NCBI RefSeq assembly: GCF_000373565.1
Contig: NZ_KB891800.1
Span: 1 to 64,000 of the forward strand
Direction: 5' to 3'
DNA: 64,000 nucleotides
From: Streptomyces sp. HmicA12
Lineage (GTDB): Bacteria; Actinomycetota; Actinomycetes; Streptomycetales; Streptomycetaceae
Positions 45,595-55,002 of the stretch are shown piece by piece. The notes below the pieces were generated by a model. The model did no database searches. It was not told where the DNA came from and saw only the letters and a program-made list of their open reading frames with translations. The position numbers were made by a program, and so were the translations under genes. Each line of letters starts with the position of its first letter. Within the stretch, counting starts at the first letter, position 1.

Positions 45595-46719
45595 CTAGGC
45601 CGGGTCGCCACCGCGCTCCTTCCAGGCACGTCGTGCCCGCTTGGCACAGGAGCGGGCGCGGATGTCGGCGAGCAGTGCGGCGAACTGGGGCGCGGACCCG
45701 GATCGCGCCAGGAGCAGCCGCTGGTTGACCAGTTGCTCGGGCCGCCAGTGCATCTTGTAGGGCTCCGTGCCGCGCAACAGGCTCAGCACCTCGGCCCGCG
45801 AGCCGTCCTGCAGATGCTCGGCGCACGACCGCAGCAGCATCGTGGCCACGTCGATCTTGCGCTCCCTCAGCTGCGGATGGGCACCGTAGAGATAACCGCC
45901 CGCGAGCCGCGGCGACACGAAGGTCAGGTCCGCCGCCACGACGGAACCGTCCAGCGTGAACTCCGTGACGACGGCGTCGCCCGTCTCCGCCATGAGGGAG
46001 ACCGAGCGCGAGAGATGTTCGGCGAACCGCGGCTTCACGTGCTCGGTCGTCACCTTCCGCTCCTGCCACTGCAGTTGATGCAGTTCGAGCAGGCGGCGCA
46101 CCGACGACCCGGCCTCGGCGGCGGGCACGACCCGGCGCTCGATGCCCACGGCGTCCAGCTTGCGCATCTTGGCCCGCGCCCGCTGCGCCCTGGGCCGCGG
46201 CAGCCGCTGCACCAGGTCGTCCATCGGCAGGGCGGGCAGTTCGAGGCACGCCGAGTCGTCGAAGCGGCGGCGCAGACCCGGCCAGCTGTCGTGGAGGGCC
46301 TCCGCAGCGCTGCCCGGCCGCACCTCACGGAGGTCGAGCACGGCGCCCCGGGCCAGCTTCCACAGGCCTTCGCCGAGGGCCTCGACGGAGCGACGGGCCG
46401 TCGAGGCGGACTCCTCGTCGACGAGGATGTCGCTGAAATCGGAGATGCCCGTCCCGAGCGGCGTCAGCGTCGGGAAGGGACGCAGCCGCCGCATCAGCGG
46501 GGCGGCCGCGACGAGCCGGCCCTCCTCGCGCACGAGGACGACGCGCAGGCTGCCCGAGCCGCCGTAGGAGATCCACCACGAATGCAGCCAGGCATGGCTC
46601 TGGAACGGTGTCGCGGTCGGGGACGCCCGGTGCAGGCGGTTCCACTCCTCGCGGAGCGCCCCGAACCCGGCCGTGTCCGTGCACACCGTGACGACCGGCC
46701 CGGACGCACCCCCTGTCAT
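45595..46719 (-). CDS. GNAT acetyltransferase of the BioF2/CelD-like polysaccharide type
   Basis: A 374-aa protein with the double-GNAT arrangement of FemAB/CelD-like enzymes (N-terminal SHAWLHSWW segment, C-terminal AGGYLYGAHPQLRERKIDVA). Such proteins sit in exopolysaccharide clusters and acylate sugars or lipids in the cytosol. It is the last gene of the overlapping EPS operon; its ATG overlaps the wzz stop (ATGA). Confidence 0.8.
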   Translation of the reverse strand: MTGGASGPVVTVCTDTAGFGALREEWNRLHRASPTATPFQSHAWLHSWWISYGGSGSLRVVLVREEGRLVAAAPLMRRLRPFPTLTPLGTGISDFSDILVDEESASTARRSVEALGEGLWKLARGAVLDLREVRPGSAAEALHDSWPGLRRRFDDSACLELPALPMDDLVQRLPRPRAQRARAKMRKLDAVGIERRVVPAAEAGSSVRRLLELHQLQWQERKVTTEHVKPRFAEHLSRSVSLMAETGDAVVTEFTLDGSVVAADLTFVSPRLAGGYLYGAHPQLRERKIDVATMLLRSCAEHLQDGSRAEVLSLLRGTEPYKMHWRPEQLVNQRLLLARSGSAPQFAALLADIRARSCAKRARRAWKERGGDPA

Positions 46720-47384
46720 CAGGCGCCGCCCCGCATCCCGGCCGCGGCGGCGGGGGCCGGCACCGTCGGCGCGACCGTCTCGGCCTCACGGCGCGGGCGC
46801 AGCAGCAGGGCGAGGCCGCCCAGCAGTCCTCCGGCGCACGCCCCGACCAGGGTCGTCAGCGCGGCCGACGCCGAGGAGGGCTCCGTCGGCTTCACGGCCC
46901 GCGTGAAGCGCAGCAGCTCCACGTGGGTGTCGTCCTTGGTGTGGCCGGCGTTCTTGGTGAGCGCGCGGGCGACGGCGTCGGCCATCCTCGCGGCCCGGGC
47001 GGGCTCGGTGGCCGACGCCGAGATCGCGACCATCGGCGCGTCCGGCGACGTCTCCGCACGGACCTGCGACTTGAGGTCCTGAACCGATACGCCCGCCGAG
47101 TCCTGGGCGTCGCTCAGCACCGCCACCTGCGTGGCCACCCGGCTGTAGGCCTGGGCGAAGCCGAGCGCGGACATGGGGTCGGCCTTCTCCGTCGGCACGG
47201 CGATCACATAGCTCGTCGCCGTGTACTCAGGGGCGCTGACCAGCCCGTACGTGGCGCCGGCGAGCGTGCCGACCAGGAGCCCGAGGGGCAGCGGCCACCA
47301 GCGGGGCAGCCTCCTCGTCCGCGTACCGGGCCCGGCGAACCGCGGGCGGAACGTGTCTTTGTCCTGAGCAACTTCAGTCATCAC
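46719..47384 (-). CDS. Wzz/YveK-type polysaccharide chain-length determinant
   Basis: A 221-aa protein. Two membrane helices (about 27-48 and 180-200) flank an extracytoplasmic loop, as in polysaccharide co-polymerases; no tyrosine-kinase domain follows. It should set polymer length with the Wzy-like protein of this operon. The start overlaps the stop of the upstream glycosyltransferase; GTG 47384 and ATG 47381 are both possible. Confidence 0.8.
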   Translation of the reverse strand: MMTEVAQDKDTFRPRFAGPGTRTRRLPRWWPLPLGLLVGTLAGATYGLVSAPEYTATSYVIAVPTEKADPMSALGFAQAYSRVATQVAVLSDAQDSAGVSVQDLKSQVRAETSPDAPMVAISASATEPARAARMADAVARALTKNAGHTKDDTHVELLRFTRAVKPTEPSSASAALTTLVGACAGGLLGGLALLLRPRREAETVAPTVPAPAAAAGMRGGA

Positions 47385-48511
47385 GTCATCACTCCTGGCG
47401 TTGGTGCGCCCATGGCCGTCGCGTACACGTCTCGGTGCAGTACGGCGCTGCGGGCGATGCTGTAGTGGAGAGCCGCCTGCGTCGGTGGTCTGGCGCCCGT
47501 CGACTCTTCGCGGATCCTTCGGACTTCACGGACGAACGACGCAGGTTCACACGGGACACGGACGGCGTCGGCGGCCGTTCCCGCGGGCAGGTCGTCGACC
47601 GCGGGGCAGCTGACATAGAGGACGGGAAGCCCGCTGGCCTGCGCTTCGACCACGGCCAGGCCGAACGCCTCGTCGACGGAGGGGGAGGCGAGCGCGTCCA
47701 TCGCGGACATCAGCGCGGGCAGGTCGGTCGCCGTCGCGGCGGTGTGCGGGCGCTCCCCCGCGAAGACGACCCGGTCGAGCACTCCGGAGCGGTGCGCCGC
47801 CCGCCGTAGGGACTCCTCCTGCGGCCCGGTACCGACGAGGAGCAGGCGCACGTCGCCGGGAAGGTCGCGCAGTGCGGCGATCAGTACGTCGAACCGCTTG
47901 CCGGCCACGAGGCGCCCGACGCCGCCGAGGACGAAGGCGTCGGCGGGCAGGCCGAGTTCGTGGCGCACCGCGGCGCGGGACGCGGGGTCGAAGGCGAAGC
48001 GGGGGACGTCGACACCGTTCGGGACGACGTGCACGCGGTGCGGTGCCACGCCCCACCGGCGCAGCCGCTCGGCCACCGCGGGGGACACGGCGACGGTCGA
48101 CCGGCCCAGCCGCTCGCCCGCCAGATAGAGGGCGCGCACGCCCGAGGTGAGCGGACGGCCCTCGATCTGGGCGTCGCCCAGGGAGTGCTCCGTGGCCACG
48201 ACGGCCCGCACGCCCGCGATCCGCGCCGCGACACGGCCGTACAGGCAGGCCCGGTAGAGATGGGTGTGGACGACGTCGTACCGCCCGTCGCGCACGAGCC
48301 GCACCAGACGCGGCAGGGCACGGGCGTCCCGGTTGCCCGCCATGCCGAGGTGGGCGACGCGCACTCCGTCCTGGCGCAGGCCCTCGGCGACCTGCCCCGG
48401 GTTGGTCAGGGTCACGACGTCGTGCGATCCCGGCAGGTGGCGTACGAGCAGGCGCAGTTGCTGTTCCGCTCCGCCTGCGCCCAGGCCGGTGATGACGTGG
48501 AGGACCTTCAC
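47381..48511 (-). CDS. GT4-family glycosyltransferase (GT-B)
   Basis: A 376-aa GT-B glycosyltransferase. The N-terminal acceptor domain begins VKVLHVITGLGAGGAEQQL. The C-terminal nucleotide-sugar domain has GVGRLVAGKRFDVLI (about 205-219) and the ESVDEAFGLAVVEAQASG-like E-x7-E motif (PSVDEAFGLAVVEA). It adds a sugar from a nucleotide donor to the lipid-linked repeat unit. GTG 48511 overlaps the deacetylase stop by 4 nt. Confidence 0.9.
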   Translation of the reverse strand: MKVLHVITGLGAGGAEQQLRLLVRHLPGSHDVVTLTNPGQVAEGLRQDGVRVAHLGMAGNRDARALPRLVRLVRDGRYDVVHTHLYRACLYGRVAARIAGVRAVVATEHSLGDAQIEGRPLTSGVRALYLAGERLGRSTVAVSPAVAERLRRWGVAPHRVHVVPNGVDVPRFAFDPASRAAVRHELGLPADAFVLGGVGRLVAGKRFDVLIAALRDLPGDVRLLLVGTGPQEESLRRAAHRSGVLDRVVFAGERPHTAATATDLPALMSAMDALASPSVDEAFGLAVVEAQASGLPVLYVSCPAVDDLPAGTAADAVRVPCEPASFVREVRRIREESTGARPPTQAALHYSIARSAVLHRDVYATAMGAPTPGVMT

Positions 48512-49290
48512 CGCGCGCTCTCCCCGATCTGCCAGGCGCGTCTTCGGACGCGGTGGATGCGGCGCTTGAGCTCCAGCCGCCACGGGGCGTCCCGCTGGCC
48601 GACGAAGACCCGCGGCATGGCGTGCACGCCGGTCAGGGAACCCGGGGAGATGGCGCAGCCGTAGCGGTAGCCCGCTCGGCGGACGGCGTCCACGGTCGCC
48701 GGGTCCACACACCCGTACGGGTAGCAGAAGCCGTGCACCTCACCGCCGGTGAGCTCCTCGAGCTGCGCCTTGCTCCGCTGGATCTCGGCCCGGCGCTGCG
48801 CCTCGTCCACCCCGGTGAGGTCGACGTGCATGAGGCCGTGCGAACCGATCTCCATGCCGGCCGCCGCGGCCGCCCTGATCCCCTGCGCGGTGAGGAGCGA
48901 CTTGCGCGGGCCCTGGACGTCCCAGTCGTTCTCCCCGCCGAGCCGGCCGGACAGGACGAAGACGGTGGCCGAGCACTCGTAGTGCCTGAGCAGCGGCACC
49001 GCGTTCTCGACGAAGTCTCCGTATCCGTCGTCGAAGGTCAGGCCGACCAGACCGCGCCCCGCTCCGCGGCTGCGCGCCGCGAGGAGCTCCGCGACGCTGA
49101 CACCGCGCAGCCCGCGCGAGCGCAGCCAGCGAAGCTGCTGCTGGAGACGCTCCGGCGTGACGGTGACGTTGTACGGATCGTCGGTGCAGTCGTCGACCGA
49201 GTGGTACATCGCCACCCAGGGCGAACGTCCGGGCAGACGTTCCCTCGTTCTGCGGCCGCGTGGTTCCTGGAGCGCTGTGTCAACGGGCAT
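48508..49290 (-). CDS. Polysaccharide deacetylase (NodB/CE4)
   Basis: A 260-aa CE4 enzyme. Motif 1 is GLTFDDGYGDF (near 78), motif 2 is GSHGLMHVDL (near 140, H-x3-H metal site) and motif 3 is CYPYGCVD. It removes N- or O-acetyl groups from sugars; there is no clear signal peptide, so it may act on precursors at the inner face or be exported unconventionally. The start ATG 49290 lies inside the last codons of the flippase gene. Confidence 0.88.
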   Translation of the reverse strand: MPVDTALQEPRGRRTRERLPGRSPWVAMYHSVDDCTDDPYNVTVTPERLQQQLRWLRSRGLRGVSVAELLAARSRGAGRGLVGLTFDDGYGDFVENAVPLLRHYECSATVFVLSGRLGGENDWDVQGPRKSLLTAQGIRAAAAAGMEIGSHGLMHVDLTGVDEAQRRAEIQRSKAQLEELTGGEVHGFCYPYGCVDPATVDAVRRAGYRYGCAISPGSLTGVHAMPRVFVGQRDAPWRLELKRRIHRVRRRAWQIGESAR

Positions 49291-50956
49291 TCCGAAGCTT
49301 TCTGGTCGCGAAGCGGACGGCGGGCAGCAGCGCCTGGACACGCAGGGCCCACAGGAGGAGGCCGAAGACGACCCCGATGGCCAGGCAGCCGACGGCGAGG
49401 GAGCCCAGTGGCTGCGCGACGCGGGTCGCGCACACCAGCCCGGCGACGGCGGCGGCCACGGCCGCGAGCAGCGTCTTGGCGAGTTCGAGCAGCACCGCGG
49501 GGATCCGCACGGGGACACTGCGCTTGTCCATCGCGGTCAGCAGCAGTACGGCGGTGAACGTGATGCCCAGGGCGTTGGCCGCGGCGATGCCCCCGACCCC
49601 CCAGGCGACGACCGCCCAGGTCCCCGCGCCCGCCGTGAGCGTCATTCCGGCGGCCATCGAGGCCACCGGGTACCAGGTGGGGCGCCCGGCGGAGAAGTAG
49701 GAGCGCACGAGCGCGCCGACCAGGCAGTGCCCGAGCAGGCCCAGCGAGTAGACCCGCATGATGGACGCGGTGGCGGCGGTGTCCTCGGCGGTGAACGCGC
49801 CCCGCTGGAAGAGGAGTTGGATGATCTGCGGGGCGCAGGCGAACACCACGGCAGCGCCGCTCAGGACGATGCAGGCGGCGAGCGCGATGTCCCGCTCGAC
49901 CCGGTCCCTGGCCCGCTCGGTGTCGCCCCGCGCCAGCGCCTTGGCGATCACGGGGAAGGTGACCGTGCACAGCATCAGGGAGAGCACCATCGGCAACTGC
50001 GCCACCTTCTGCGCGTAGTTGAGGTGGGAGATGGCCCCGGACGGCAGGGAGGAGGCGAGGAAACGCTCGATGAAGACCTGCGCCTGCCGGCACAGCGCGA
50101 AGAGCAGCACGGTCGCGATCAGCGCCATGTTCATCGACTGCTTCTTCGACGCCTTCGCGTCCTTGCGGCCCGCGAGGTCCCCGTGGTCGGTGCGCCGCAG
50201 CCGCCGTCGCAGCGACGGCGCCTGGACGAGCACCATCAGGCAGCCGCCCACCGCCACACCCGCGGCCGCGGCGCGCACCCCCCAGCGGTCGGCGAGGACC
50301 AGCAGGGTGGCGATGATGCCCGTGTTGTACGCGACGTAGATGGCGGCCGGGGCGAGATAGCTGCTGTGCGCGCGCAGAGCCGCGCTGCAGTACCCGGTGA
50401 GCCCGAACGTCAGGACGCAGGAGGCGGTCAACCTCGTACAGTCGACGGCGAGTTGAGGATCGGGGAGGCCCGGCGCCAGCAGGGCGACCAGGTTCGGCGC
50501 GCTGACCATCAGGAGCGCGGAGAAGGCCAGGAACGCCAGGGTGAGCCGGGGCAGGGAACTGGCCACCAGGGCCCGCACCGGATCCTGCTCGTGCGGCCCC
50601 GGCCCCGACGCGCCGCGGGCGGCGATCGCGGCGCTGAAGGCGGGGACGAGCATGAACGCCAGCCCGTCCTCGATGAGCAGGGTCGACGCCACCTCGGGCA
50701 CGGTCCACGCCACCAGGAAGGCGTCGGTCTCACTGCCGGCCCCGAAGAGGTGGGCCAGGGCCTGGTCCCGCCCCAGGCCCAGCAGCGATCCGGCGGCGGA
50801 GAGCACGGCGGTCAGCAGCGCGGCACGGGCCAGGAACGTACCCGACGTGCCGGATGCGTCCGCGTTCTTGTCGGGGCTCTCGGGAGACTGCTGCTGCGCC
50901 GGTACGGCGGGAGCGCGCAGGGACTCGTCCCCGTCCGCGGGCAGGATGGGTTTCAT
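49280..50956 (-). CDS. MurJ/MviN-family lipid-linked oligosaccharide flippase
   Basis: A 558-aa MOP-superfamily protein with about 14 membrane helices. Family segments include GRDQALAHLFGAGSETDAFLVA (quoted part LFGAGSETDAF) and FQRGAFTAEDT. In this operon it most likely flips the undecaprenyl-linked EPS repeat across the membrane (Wzx role) rather than serving bulk lipid II. The start overlaps the ligase stop by 4 nt. Confidence 0.88.
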   Translation of the reverse strand: MKPILPADGDESLRAPAVPAQQQSPESPDKNADASGTSGTFLARAALLTAVLSAAGSLLGLGRDQALAHLFGAGSETDAFLVAWTVPEVASTLLIEDGLAFMLVPAFSAAIAARGASGPGPHEQDPVRALVASSLPRLTLAFLAFSALLMVSAPNLVALLAPGLPDPQLAVDCTRLTASCVLTFGLTGYCSAALRAHSSYLAPAAIYVAYNTGIIATLLVLADRWGVRAAAAGVAVGGCLMVLVQAPSLRRRLRRTDHGDLAGRKDAKASKKQSMNMALIATVLLFALCRQAQVFIERFLASSLPSGAISHLNYAQKVAQLPMVLSLMLCTVTFPVIAKALARGDTERARDRVERDIALAACIVLSGAAVVFACAPQIIQLLFQRGAFTAEDTAATASIMRVYSLGLLGHCLVGALVRSYFSAGRPTWYPVASMAAGMTLTAGAGTWAVVAWGVGGIAAANALGITFTAVLLLTAMDKRSVPVRIPAVLLELAKTLLAAVAAAVAGLVCATRVAQPLGSLAVGCLAIGVVFGLLLWALRVQALLPAVRFATRKLRNAR

Positions 50957-52302
50957 CGCTCGCCCACCGGCCCGGACACCGCTCCCGGCGACAGGGCCCA
51001 CCAGGCGGCCAGGCCGAACACGACGCCGGTGAGCACGGTCGACGGGCCGCCGATGTCCGCGTACACGAAGTCGATCAACTGCCAGGTGAGCAGCCCGCAG
51101 GCGACGAGGGCGCAGTCGAGGCCGCGGGCACGGCGGTGGGCCGTGACGAGGCGCCGCGCGCCCAGCACCAGCATCGCGGCCCAGGCCCCCGCGACGGCGC
51201 ACAGGCTCAACAGGCCCTGTTCGCTGAGGACCAGGAGATACATGTTGTGCGGCGACAGCAACGGCTGGCGCCGGAAGGCCGCTCCCGCTCCGGCGACGTC
51301 GCTTCCGGCGGACAGCGCGATCGAGGCGTGGCCGTCGCGGTAGGCGGGGAAGTTCTTGAGGCCCACGCCGGTGGCCGGGTGTTCCTCCCACATGTCGATC
51401 GCCGCCGCCCACATCGTGTACCGGTCCGTGACCGACTGGTCCGGTGCCGCGGTGACCTGCGTGATGCTGCTCAGACGCTCCTCCAGCATCGACGTCCCCA
51501 CGCCGAACCCGCCGACGAGGACGACCGCGGCGGCGACTCCCGCGGCCAGCAGCCGGGCGGCCCGGCGCACTCCGGCGACGACGACCTGCAGCACGCAGAC
51601 CACGGCCGTCGCGATCCAGGCACCGCGGCTGAAGGAGAGGGCCAGCGGCACCGCGAGCCCCACCGCACAGGCCAGCGCGGTGATCCGCACGCGCCGCGTC
51701 CCGCCGCCGAGGTACAGCGCCACGGCGCAGACCAGGCCGTACGCGACCACCGTGGACATGCCCATCACGTCCGTGGCGCCGAAGGTGCCGACGGCCCGGA
51801 TGTCCTCTCCCGCGTACGAGGCGCCGGTGCCGGTCAGATACTGGTAGACGCCGATCGACCCCTGCCACAGCCCCAGCGCCACCAGCGCCCAGCCGACCCG
51901 CCGGAAGTCGTTCCGGTCGCGTACGAGCAGCAGCACGGCGGCGGGGACGAGCACGAGGATCTGGTAGTAACGCACCATCCCCTCAAGGGCGTTCGACAGC
52001 GAGTCCGCGCCGAGGGCGGCCACCGCGACGGCGACCACGGGCAGCCCGAGCACCACGAACGCGGTACGGGTCAGGGGGCGCTGCCGCGTCCGTACGGCCC
52101 GCACCGCGCAGAAGAGCACGACGAGTCCGGAGACGGCGTCGGCCGGTGTCCCGCCGCTGCCCTCGCCGGCGGCGCCCAGCGGCAGGGCGAGCATGCCCAC
52201 CAGGAGCAGGACGGGGATCACGGGCCCCGCTCGGCGCAGGGCCCGCAGGCCCGCCGCCACGGGGTCGGGGCGCAGGTCGGTGGGGGCAGGCAGGACCGTC
52301 AC
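50953..52302 (-). CDS. O-antigen ligase/polymerase (Wzy/WaaL-type) membrane protein
   Basis: A 449-aa polytopic protein with about 12 helices. A large outside loop contains the family motif region EEHPATGVGLKNFPAYR and the HN pair in LSPHNMYLLVLSEQG. Such proteins polymerise repeat units or ligate polymer. GTG 52302. It begins 4 bp after the sugar-phosphate transferase stop. Confidence 0.87.
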   Translation of the reverse strand: MTVLPAPTDLRPDPVAAGLRALRRAGPVIPVLLLVGMLALPLGAAGEGSGGTPADAVSGLVVLFCAVRAVRTRQRPLTRTAFVVLGLPVVAVAVAALGADSLSNALEGMVRYYQILVLVPAAVLLLVRDRNDFRRVGWALVALGLWQGSIGVYQYLTGTGASYAGEDIRAVGTFGATDVMGMSTVVAYGLVCAVALYLGGGTRRVRITALACAVGLAVPLALSFSRGAWIATAVVCVLQVVVAGVRRAARLLAAGVAAAVVLVGGFGVGTSMLEERLSSITQVTAAPDQSVTDRYTMWAAAIDMWEEHPATGVGLKNFPAYRDGHASIALSAGSDVAGAGAAFRRQPLLSPHNMYLLVLSEQGLLSLCAVAGAWAAMLVLGARRLVTAHRRARGLDCALVACGLLTWQLIDFVYADIGGPSTVLTGVVFGLAAWWALSPGAVSGPVGER

Positions 52303-52306
52303 GTCG

Positions 52307-53809
52307 TCAGCTTCCCGTCGGCCGGAAGAACTCGGACGCCGTGCGCATCAGGATGCTGATGTCCTGCCACAGCGACCAGTTGTCGATGTACGCGTTGTCG
52401 AACCGGCAGCGGTCCTCGATGGACGTGTCGCCGCGCAGACCGTTGATCTGGGCGAGCCCGGTGATGCCCGTCGGCATCCGGTGCCGCGCGCTGTAGCCGG
52501 GGTACGACTCGCCGAACTTCACGACGAAGTAGGGGCGTTCGGGCCGGGGGCCGACCAGACTCATGTCGCCGCGGAAGACGTTCCACAGCTGGAGCAGCTC
52601 GTCGAGCGAGGTGCGCCGCAGGAAGCGGCAGAACCACGGCATGTGGTGCTCGTTGGCGACGCTCCAGCGCGTGGCGGACTCGATCGGGTCGGCGGGCCGG
52701 TGCGTGCGGAACTTCAGCAGGGTGAACGGCCGGCCGTCCTTCCCGATGCGCTCCTGCCGGAAGACCACCCCGCGCCCCTCGCTGATGCGCAGCCACAGGG
52801 CGCACGTCAGGAGCACCGGGCCGGCCAGCACCAGCAGCAGGGCGGAGACCGCCAGGTCCAGGGCGCGCTTGCCGGGGTGCAGCGCGAAGGGGGGCGCCAC
52901 GACGGGCCGGCAGCGGAACCCCGCCAGGTGGCGGACCGCCTTGCGGTCCTGAGGAACGTACGGCGACGGTTCCGGCTCCAACTCCCAGATGTCGCAGTGC
53001 AGTTCGGACAGGCTGCGCAGCCAGGCCTGGTTCCGCGGAGCGCTGGAACTGCCCAGCACGATCGCCCGCCGGACGCCGTTCTGGATCACCGCGCGCCGCA
53101 TGTCGCCGAGCGTCGTCAGGACGGGAAGCGCGGGCCTGGCGTCGTCGGCGTCGACGTCGGCGCCAGCGGCGCCGTCGACGGGCTGGTGCTCATGGGCACC
53201 GTCACTGACGATGCCGACCAGGCGGATCCCACTCGCCGGATGCCGCTGCAGTGCGGAGGCGACCCGCAGGGCGGTCGCCTCCGGCCCCACCAGCAGGGCC
53301 GTGCACGGTCGCCGTACGAGAGCCGTCCGGCGCCGCCGGTGGACGAGCGCCCGCCCCAGGAGGGCGAGGACGACCTGGGCGGCGGCGCCCGAGAGAACCG
53401 CCCGCGGCGAGATCTGCTGGAGCGGCGGCGCACTCGCCGAGACGGCCGCGAGCACGCACCAGGCGGCCGCGGTACGAGCCGCGACGGCGGGGCAGTCGTC
53501 GAGCATGTACCGCTCGTGGACGAGGCGGTAGAGCCCGGCGTTCCGGTACAGGGCGAGGACGAGGACGACGAACCCGGCCACCAGCAGCGGATGCCGCTGG
53601 AGCGGGGCGAGGACGACCGTGCCGAGCAGCGCGGCCATGCAGTCCGTCGCGAGCAGCAGGGCCCGGGAGGAGTGGTCCTGGGCGGAGCCGCCGACCAGGG
53701 TGTTCCTGGTGGTGTGCGCGGTCCGCTGCGCGATGACGGTGGCGGACGCTCCTGGCTCGTCCCGGGCGAGTTGCCGGCCGGGGGAGGAGGCGATTCGTTC
53801 CTGGGTCAC
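52307..53809 (-). CDS. Undecaprenyl-phosphate sugar-phosphotransferase (WcaJ/WbaP-like)
   Basis: A 500-aa polyprenyl-phosphate sugar-1-phosphate transferase. N-terminal membrane helices (about 45-145) and a CoA-binding-like middle domain precede the C-terminal bacterial sugar transferase domain (about 300-500). Its catalytic-type segments are FRQERIGKDGRPFTLLKFRT and LDELLQLWNVFRGDMSLVGP. It starts the repeat unit by placing the first sugar-phosphate on the lipid carrier. GTG 53809 overlaps the preceding stop (GTGA). Confidence 0.92.
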   Translation of the reverse strand: MTQERIASSPGRQLARDEPGASATVIAQRTAHTTRNTLVGGSAQDHSSRALLLATDCMAALLGTVVLAPLQRHPLLVAGFVVLVLALYRNAGLYRLVHERYMLDDCPAVAARTAAAWCVLAAVSASAPPLQQISPRAVLSGAAAQVVLALLGRALVHRRRRTALVRRPCTALLVGPEATALRVASALQRHPASGIRLVGIVSDGAHEHQPVDGAAGADVDADDARPALPVLTTLGDMRRAVIQNGVRRAIVLGSSSAPRNQAWLRSLSELHCDIWELEPEPSPYVPQDRKAVRHLAGFRCRPVVAPPFALHPGKRALDLAVSALLLVLAGPVLLTCALWLRISEGRGVVFRQERIGKDGRPFTLLKFRTHRPADPIESATRWSVANEHHMPWFCRFLRRTSLDELLQLWNVFRGDMSLVGPRPERPYFVVKFGESYPGYSARHRMPTGITGLAQINGLRGDTSIEDRCRFDNAYIDNWSLWQDISILMRTASEFFRPTGS

Positions 53810-54957
53810 GTCGTGATCGGCTCTCTGCACTCGATGGTCTCCAGGCCCAGCAGCTCCCCGTACACGTCGGCGACCGCCGCGGCGGTGCGCCGCACGTCGT
53901 GGTGCGCGCGCACATGACGGTGGGCGGCACGGCCCAGCGTGCGAAGGCCCTCGGCGTCGCTCAGCAGGCGGACGAGATCGCGGGTGATGGCCGCCGGGTC
54001 GTCCGGCCGGGTCAGGCACTGGCTCGCCAGCCGGGGCGGCAGGCTCTCGCGGGCCCCGTCCACGTCCGTGACCAGAACCGGACTTCCGCAGGCCATGGCC
54101 TCCAGGGGGGCGAGCGCTATCCCCTCCCACCGGGAGGGCAGCACCACCAGATCCGCGGCCCGGTACCAGGGGACCGGATCGTCGACCGCCCCCTCGAAGG
54201 AGACCGAGGAGGGCGCGACGGCCCGCAGCCGCGCCGCGTCCGGCCCGTCGCCCACCAGGACCAGACGGGCCCGCGGCACCTCACGGACGACATCCCGCCA
54301 CGCCTCCACGAGGACGTCCTGGCCCTTCTGCCGGCACAGCCGTCCCACGCACACGACGAGCGGCCCCGGCGCGGAGGGGCGGGGGATCGTCCCGTCGGAC
54401 GGACCGGCCGGGCGGAAGCGCTCCAGGTCCACCCCGTTCGGGACGAGCCGCCATTGCGCCTCGATCCCGTTGCTCGTGCCGGTGCGCTGCTCGGCGCGGC
54501 TCACGCACAGCAGCCGGGAGGCCCAGCGCGCTCCCCGCCGCTCCCACGCCCGGGCCAGCCGCGCCTCGGTCCCCGCGACGGCCGCGAACGACCAGGCGTG
54601 CGGCTGGAAGACGGTGGGGACACGGCCCCGCACCACCAGGCGCGTGATCAGTCCCGCCTTGGCGCTGTGGGCGTGAATGACATCGGGGCGCACCCGGGAC
54701 ACCACCTCGGCGAGCCGGCGCCCCTCCCGGAGCAGGCCCTTCGCCGGAGACCTCGACGCCTCCCACCGCAGGACCTCGCAGCCTTCGGCGGCCAGGCTCT
54801 CCGGCAGTCCGCCGGAGGCGGGACAGGCCACGGAGACCCGCATCCCCGCTGCTCGTTGCATGCGCACGAGGTCGGCCACCACGCGCGCCACTCCGCCGTC
54901 GACCGGTTGCGTCACGTGCAGTACGTGCGGCGGCAAGGGTGCGGACGTCACATGCAT
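53806..54957 (-). CDS. GT4-family glycosyltransferase
   Basis: A 383-aa GT-B enzyme. The N-terminal motif is VLHVTQPVDGGVARVVADL; the donor domain has LVVCVGRLCRQKGQDVLVEA and the E-x7-E site in SRWEGIALAPLEAMACG. It extends the EPS repeat unit. It is separated by 45 bp from the secreted DUF3344-like gene upstream and overlaps the phosphotransferase downstream. Confidence 0.9.
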   Translation of the reverse strand: MHVTSAPLPPHVLHVTQPVDGGVARVVADLVRMQRAAGMRVSVACPASGGLPESLAAEGCEVLRWEASRSPAKGLLREGRRLAEVVSRVRPDVIHAHSAKAGLITRLVVRGRVPTVFQPHAWSFAAVAGTEARLARAWERRGARWASRLLCVSRAEQRTGTSNGIEAQWRLVPNGVDLERFRPAGPSDGTIPRPSAPGPLVVCVGRLCRQKGQDVLVEAWRDVVREVPRARLVLVGDGPDAARLRAVAPSSVSFEGAVDDPVPWYRAADLVVLPSRWEGIALAPLEAMACGSPVLVTDVDGARESLPPRLASQCLTRPDDPAAITRDLVRLLSDAEGLRTLGRAAHRHVRAHHDVRRTAAAVADVYGELLGLETIECREPITT

Positions 54958-55002
54958 CGCCTCCTACTCGGCTGAACTGCTCGGCTGAACTGAAGGAAGC
55001 GG

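Noticed and set aside
45841..45900. TTA codon in the GNAT gene of the EPS operon
   Set aside because: The TTA on the minus strand is out of frame (it spans Gly-Tyr codons); likewise for similar cases in the ligase and SARP genes.
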